From Saccharothrix violaceirubra (lineage in GTDB: Bacteria; Actinomycetota; Actinomycetes; Mycobacteriales; Pseudonocardiaceae): a stretch of DNA of 64,000 nucleotides. The notes beneath the pieces were generated by a model. It did not search any database. It worked only from the letters and a program-made list of their open reading frames with translations, and was not told where the DNA came from. The stretch is taken from contig NZ_JACHJS010000001.1 in the NCBI RefSeq assembly GCF_014203755.1, forward strand, positions 3,348,001 to 3,412,000, read 5' to 3'. The translations under genes were made by a program, and so were the position numbers. Positions 60,972-64,000 of this stretch are shown piece after piece; positions within the stretch are counted from its first letter, which is position 1, and each line of letters begins with the position of its first letter.

Positions 60972-62354
60972 TCAGTCCGCGTGCCGGGGCGGGCGGCGGT
61001 CGGTCCACGGCCGGGTGCGTTCGAGCTGACCGGCCAAGGCGAGCACGGTGCGTTCGTCGCGGGGCTTGCCGACCAGTTGCACGGCCAGCGGCAGACCGGT
61101 GCGGGTGCGGCCGGCGGGGACGGCGGCGGCCGGGTTGCCGGTGACGTTCCAGGCCGGCAGGAACGTGGTCATGCGGGCGGCGGCGAGCAGGGCGGCGACG
61201 GCGGGGCGCCGGTCCCACTCTCCGACGCGCAGCGGCGGCCGGGTCAGCACCGGGGTGAGCAGGACGTCGTGATCGGCCAGCACGGAGTTGGCGTGGGAGA
61301 CCAGGGCGTGGCCCTGGGCCAGCGCCGCGCGGACGGCGGTGGCCGGGATCGCCCGGCCGAGCGCGGCGACGGCCCGGGTGCGCCGGTCGAGGCGGCGCGG
61401 GTGGTCGAGCGCGGCCTCGCCGGTGGCCGCGCAGTGCAGGTAGCGGGCGGCGAACGCGGCCGAGCCGGGCACGTCGCGCAGGTCCGGGTCGAGCCGGGTG
61501 ACGCGGTGGCCGAGGTCGACCAGCAGCGCGGCGGTGTCGAGCACGACGTCGCGGACCTCGTCCGCGACCGGGATGCCCGGCCCCCAGGTGCGCAGGGACA
61601 CCGCGACCCGCAGCGGCGCCGGGTCGGTCTTCTGGGCGGCGACGCAGTCCTCGCCGGGTGCGAGCACGTCGAGCAGCAACGCCGCGTCGCGCACGTGCCG
61701 GGTGATCGGCCCGGCCGCGACCAGCCCGGTCCACGGGTTGCGCTCGGGGTCCAGGGGCACGCGGTCGTGGTGGGGTTTGAGGCCGAACACGCCCGTGCAG
61801 GCGGCCGGGATGCGAATCGAGCCGGCGCCGTCGGTGCCGACGGCCGCGCCCACGAGCCCGGCGGCGACGGCCGCCGCCGCGCCGCCGCTGGACCCGCCGG
61901 GGCTGTGCGCGTGCGACCACGGGTTGCGGGTGGGGCCGGCCCACGTCGACTCGGTGAACGGCCACAGCCCGAGTTCGGGCATGCGGGTGCGGCCGACGAT
62001 CACCGCGCCCGCCGCCCGCAGCCGGCGCACGATCTCGCAGTCCTCGTCGGCGACCCGGTCGACGGCGGCGGTGCCGCGGGTGGTCGGCAACCCGGCCAGC
62101 GCGAGGTCCTCCTTGACCGCGATCGGCACGCCCAGCAGCGGCGCGTGCTCGCCCCGGGCGACCCGCGCGTCGGCCTGGTCGGCGTCGGCCAGCGCCCGGT
62201 CCGCGAACACCTGGCGGAACGCGTTGAGCACGCCGTCGTGGCGGCGGATGCGGTCCAGGCAGCCGGCGACGAGGTCACGGGCGCCCACGGTGCCCGAGCG
62301 CACCAGTTCGGCCTGGCGCGCGGCGCCCGCGAAGCACGCGTCGGTGAGGTCCAT
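60972..62354 (-). CDS. Amidase signature family hydrolase
   Basis: 460 residues. The full triad is visible: Lys in GVPIAVKEDLALAG, and Ser-cisSer region SPGGSSGGAAAAVAAGLVG with GTDGAGSIRIPAACTG. Distinct from the amidase at 10093. The stop is 1 bp from that of the SSI-like gene. Its first 80 bp overlap the end of the DUF1707 gene. Substrate unknown. Confidence 0.9.
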   Translation of the reverse strand: MDLTDACFAGAARQAELVRSGTVGARDLVAGCLDRIRRHDGVLNAFRQVFADRALADADQADARVARGEHAPLLGVPIAVKEDLALAGLPTTRGTAAVDRVADEDCEIVRRLRAAGAVIVGRTRMPELGLWPFTESTWAGPTRNPWSHAHSPGGSSGGAAAAVAAGLVGAAVGTDGAGSIRIPAACTGVFGLKPHHDRVPLDPERNPWTGLVAAGPITRHVRDAALLLDVLAPGEDCVAAQKTDPAPLRVAVSLRTWGPGIPVADEVRDVVLDTAALLVDLGHRVTRLDPDLRDVPGSAAFAARYLHCAATGEAALDHPRRLDRRTRAVAALGRAIPATAVRAALAQGHALVSHANSVLADHDVLLTPVLTRPPLRVGEWDRRPAVAALLAAARMTTFLPAWNVTGNPAAAVPAGRTRTGLPLAVQLVGKPRDERTVLALAGQLERTRPWTDRRPPRHAD

Positions 62355-62703
62355 GGCCGAACCCTAGGGCAGAACCGGGTTTCCCGGCCCGCCGGCGCAC
62401 GAGGACGAACGCGAGCACCACCAGGAGCGGGAACGGCGGTCCGGCGACCCAGCCGACGACGGCGAACGCGACGGCGAACGCGGCGACCGCGCCGATCGGC
62501 GGCCGGCGGCGGGGTGGTGCGGGCGGCGGTCCGGGCAGGTCGGCGACGAGCGTGTCGAGGTCGTCGCGGTGCACGGCGGCGTAGGCGGCGGACAGGCGTT
62601 CGTCGGCTTCGGTCAGGGTCAGCCTGCCTTCGCCGACGGCGTCGCGCAGGCGGGCCGCGACCTGGTCGCGCTCGGTGTCGGAGGCACGCACGGGAGTGGT
62701 CAT
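62275..62703 (-). CDS. DUF1707 (SHOCT-like) membrane protein
   Basis: 142 residues as read. N-terminal DUF1707 domain (VRASDTERDQVAARLRDAVG, then LTLTEADERLSAAYAA), then a Pro-rich linker and a membrane span (AVAAFAVAFAVVGWVAG). The last 35 residues overlap the amidase start and are Arg/Gly-rich, so the true stop may have been lost by a frameshift. Function unknown. Confidence 0.78.
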   Translation of the reverse strand: MTTPVRASDTERDQVAARLRDAVGEGRLTLTEADERLSAAYAAVHRDDLDTLVADLPGPPPAPPRRRPPIGAVAAFAVAFAVVGWVAGPPFPLLVVLAFVLVRRRAGKPGSALGFGHGPHRRVLRGRRAPGRTGALGHRGRP

Positions 62704-62804
62704 GTCCGTCGATGGTGGACGTTCCGCAGCGGCGCGGCATCGGTCGCGAAGCGGCCTCGCGGCCCGCGCCCACCGACGTACGCCGCACGGGGGATGATCG
62801 GGGT

Positions 62805-63686
62805 ATGCCGTTGTGGGTGACCGTCCTGGTGGTGTGCGCGCTGCTCATCGTGATCTGGGTGCGGCATCGCAAACGCGGCCACGCCGAGGCGTTGTTGGAC
62901 GAGCACGCCCGACGGCGTACGACGGGCGGTCCGGCGGCGTCCACGCCGGTGTCGCGGTGGCGCGAGGCCAACCGGCTGTTCCGGGCCGGGGACCCGGAGG
63001 GGTTGCGGCGGCTGGAGGTCATCGCCGCCGCGTCGCCCCGGCACCGCCAGGCGGTGGTGGCCACGTGGCTGGCGGCGTTGCGCGGCGGGGTGAGCCGGGG
63101 CCTGGACCCGACGTGGCGCACGCTGGTCGAGCGGACGCTGGTGGCGCACCTGCGTCCCGGTCCGGGGTTCTGGCCGGGCATGGCGCTGGACGCGGACGGC
63201 GCGATCCTGGTCGACCTGGACCTGTCGGGGTGCCGGGTGGGCGAGGTGAGCTTCCGGGGCGCGGTGTTCGTGGGCGACACCCGGTTGACGACGATGACGG
63301 TGACGGGCACGGCGGACTTCACGGCGGCCCGGTTCCTGCGGCACGCGGACTTCCACGACACGTTGTTCGCCCGGTCGGCGACGTTCGCGTTCGCGGTGTT
63401 CTGCGGCAACGTGTCGCTGGCGGGCGCGCGGGTGACGGGCGACGCGGTGTTGTCGGACGTGAAGGTGTCGGGGCGGGCCACGCTGTCGGGCGCGGAGTTC
63501 TCCGGTGCGGCCGACCTGCGCCGGGTGTTCTTCGGCGGGCGGGCGCTGTTCACCGACGCGGTGTTCGGGCAGGACGCGTCGTTCGCGGGCGCGTGGTTCC
63601 GGGGGCGGACCGACGTGGGGACGGCGATCATCGCGGCGGACGTGGACTTCACGGGTGCCCGGTTCGGGCACCGCGTCCACCGCTGA
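62805..63686 (+). CDS. Pentapeptide-repeat protein with N-terminal membrane anchor
   Basis: 293 residues. An N-terminal transmembrane helix (LWVTVLVVCALLIVIWV) and a charged linker precede a C-terminal right-handed beta-helix of pentapeptide-like repeats (GAVFVG, AARFL, DTLFA, GAEFSG, RVFFGG, DAVFGQ, GAWFRG). It is membrane-tethered, probably for protein interaction. ATG 62805. Confidence 0.82.
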   Translation: MPLWVTVLVVCALLIVIWVRHRKRGHAEALLDEHARRRTTGGPAASTPVSRWREANRLFRAGDPEGLRRLEVIAAASPRHRQAVVATWLAALRGGVSRGLDPTWRTLVERTLVAHLRPGPGFWPGMALDADGAILVDLDLSGCRVGEVSFRGAVFVGDTRLTTMTVTGTADFTAARFLRHADFHDTLFARSATFAFAVFCGNVSLAGARVTGDAVLSDVKVSGRATLSGAEFSGAADLRRVFFGGRALFTDAVFGQDASFAGAWFRGRTDVGTAIIAADVDFTGARFGHRVHR

Positions 63687-63723
63687 GGGTCGAGCGCCGA
63701 GGGTCGAGCGGAGACCGGGGATC

Positions 63724-64000
63724 ATGACGATCCTCTCCCCGGGCCGGTACCCGTCGGCACCGGACCACGACCGCCATCCCGGGATCGACGGGCGGACGCC
63801 GACCGCGCGGATCGCCGCGGGGGAGGAGGCGGCGTCGGGGGCGCGAGGGTTCGACTTCGTGTCGTGCCGGGCGGCGGCGGTCCCGGACGAGGCCGAGCGG
63901 ACGGTGCGCGCGGCCGTCGCCGGGCACGCGGTGCGGGTGGTGATGACCGGCGCCGGGGTGCGGATGGCGGTCGAGCACACGGTGTCGTTCGAGCGGTTGG
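63724..64000 (+). CDS. Hypothetical protein, cut by the right window edge
   Basis: Open from the ATG at 63724 (after GGAGA) through the end of the window, 92 residues visible (MTILSPGRYPSAPDHDRHPG and on). No motif is recognisable in this part. The frame keeps normal GC bias, so it is probably real. Confidence 0.5.
   Translation, partial: MTILSPGRYPSAPDHDRHPGIDGRTPTARIAAGEEAASGARGFDFVSCRAAAVPDEAERTVRAAVAGHAVRVVMTGAGVRMAVEHTVSFERL

Noticed and set aside
60981..63686. 901-codon plus-strand frame ending in the pentapeptide-repeat protein
   Set aside because: First two thirds are antisense to the amidase and DUF1707 genes. The true start is ATG 62805 just before the membrane anchor.

Overview
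The window is high-GC actinomycete chromosome. It has strong third-position GC bias, many GTG and some TTG starts, ATGA/GTGA stop-start couplings, and marker genes typical of Actinobacteria: a glnX-glnH-pknG operon, an aceB-aceA pair divergent from a ramB-type regulator, and DUF3090, SCO1664-family, DUF3097 and NfeD/SPFH genes. The overall style suggests Pseudonocardiales (Saccharothrix/Actinosynnema/Lentzea-like). That placement is inference; no rRNA or other taxonomic marker is present, and I saw no tRNA gene or CRISPR array.

Layout. 1-5.3 kb: amino-acid sensing operon glnX-glnH-(unknown)-pknG on the minus strand, with pknG running off the left edge. 5.4-8.1 kb: a methyltransferase, a PPOX-fold protein and an MFS transporter. 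8.2-19.3 kb is an accessory island. It holds a tyrosine recombinase, a frameshifted RidA gene, an amidase, a KfrA-like coiled-coil protein with a palindromic operator, an ATP-grasp remnant beside a solitary Tn3-type terminal repeat, and two methyltransferases. It ends with a structurally intact Tn3-family transposon (15310-19253) with 38-bp inverted repeats and a 5-bp ATGTC target duplication. The transposase of that element is reduced to a fragment. Its cargo is a compact three-gene operon: a helical protein, an AAA_28-type P-loop protein with an altered Walker A, and a class I LysRS-like catalytic domain fused to an ASCH domain. This is the best candidate here for an undescribed system.

19.4-30.3 kb: a secreted PEBP protein; a TetR-FAD monooxygenase-ABC transporter operon with a clear TetR palindrome; an AlkZ-like glycosylase; a HAD hydrolase; the glyoxylate shunt with its regulator. 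30.3-37.2 kb: a SARP/NB-ARC/TPR regulator divergent from three tandem secreted repeat proteins. The duplicated unit carries the bidirectional promoter, SARP-type direct repeats and a decaying scrap of the SARP 5' end. 37.6-50 kb: a membrane-anchored GH84 enzyme, an HTH-TM-SH3-like protein, small secreted proteins, a DUF1963 protein, a doubly frameshifted HAF-repeat gene, AraC/SDR and WYL/SnoaL divergent pairs, and a PQQ-type propeller protein. 50-64 kb: an orphan gene of unusual composition, an S9 peptidase, a long run of coupled conserved genes (53.2-59.8 kb) interrupted exactly at a stop codon by an IS481 element with 6-bp target duplication, an SSI-like secreted protein, a second amidase, a DUF1707 protein, a pentapeptide-repeat protein and a partial gene at the right edge. 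Many gene ends are marked by long perfect hairpins, listed individually.
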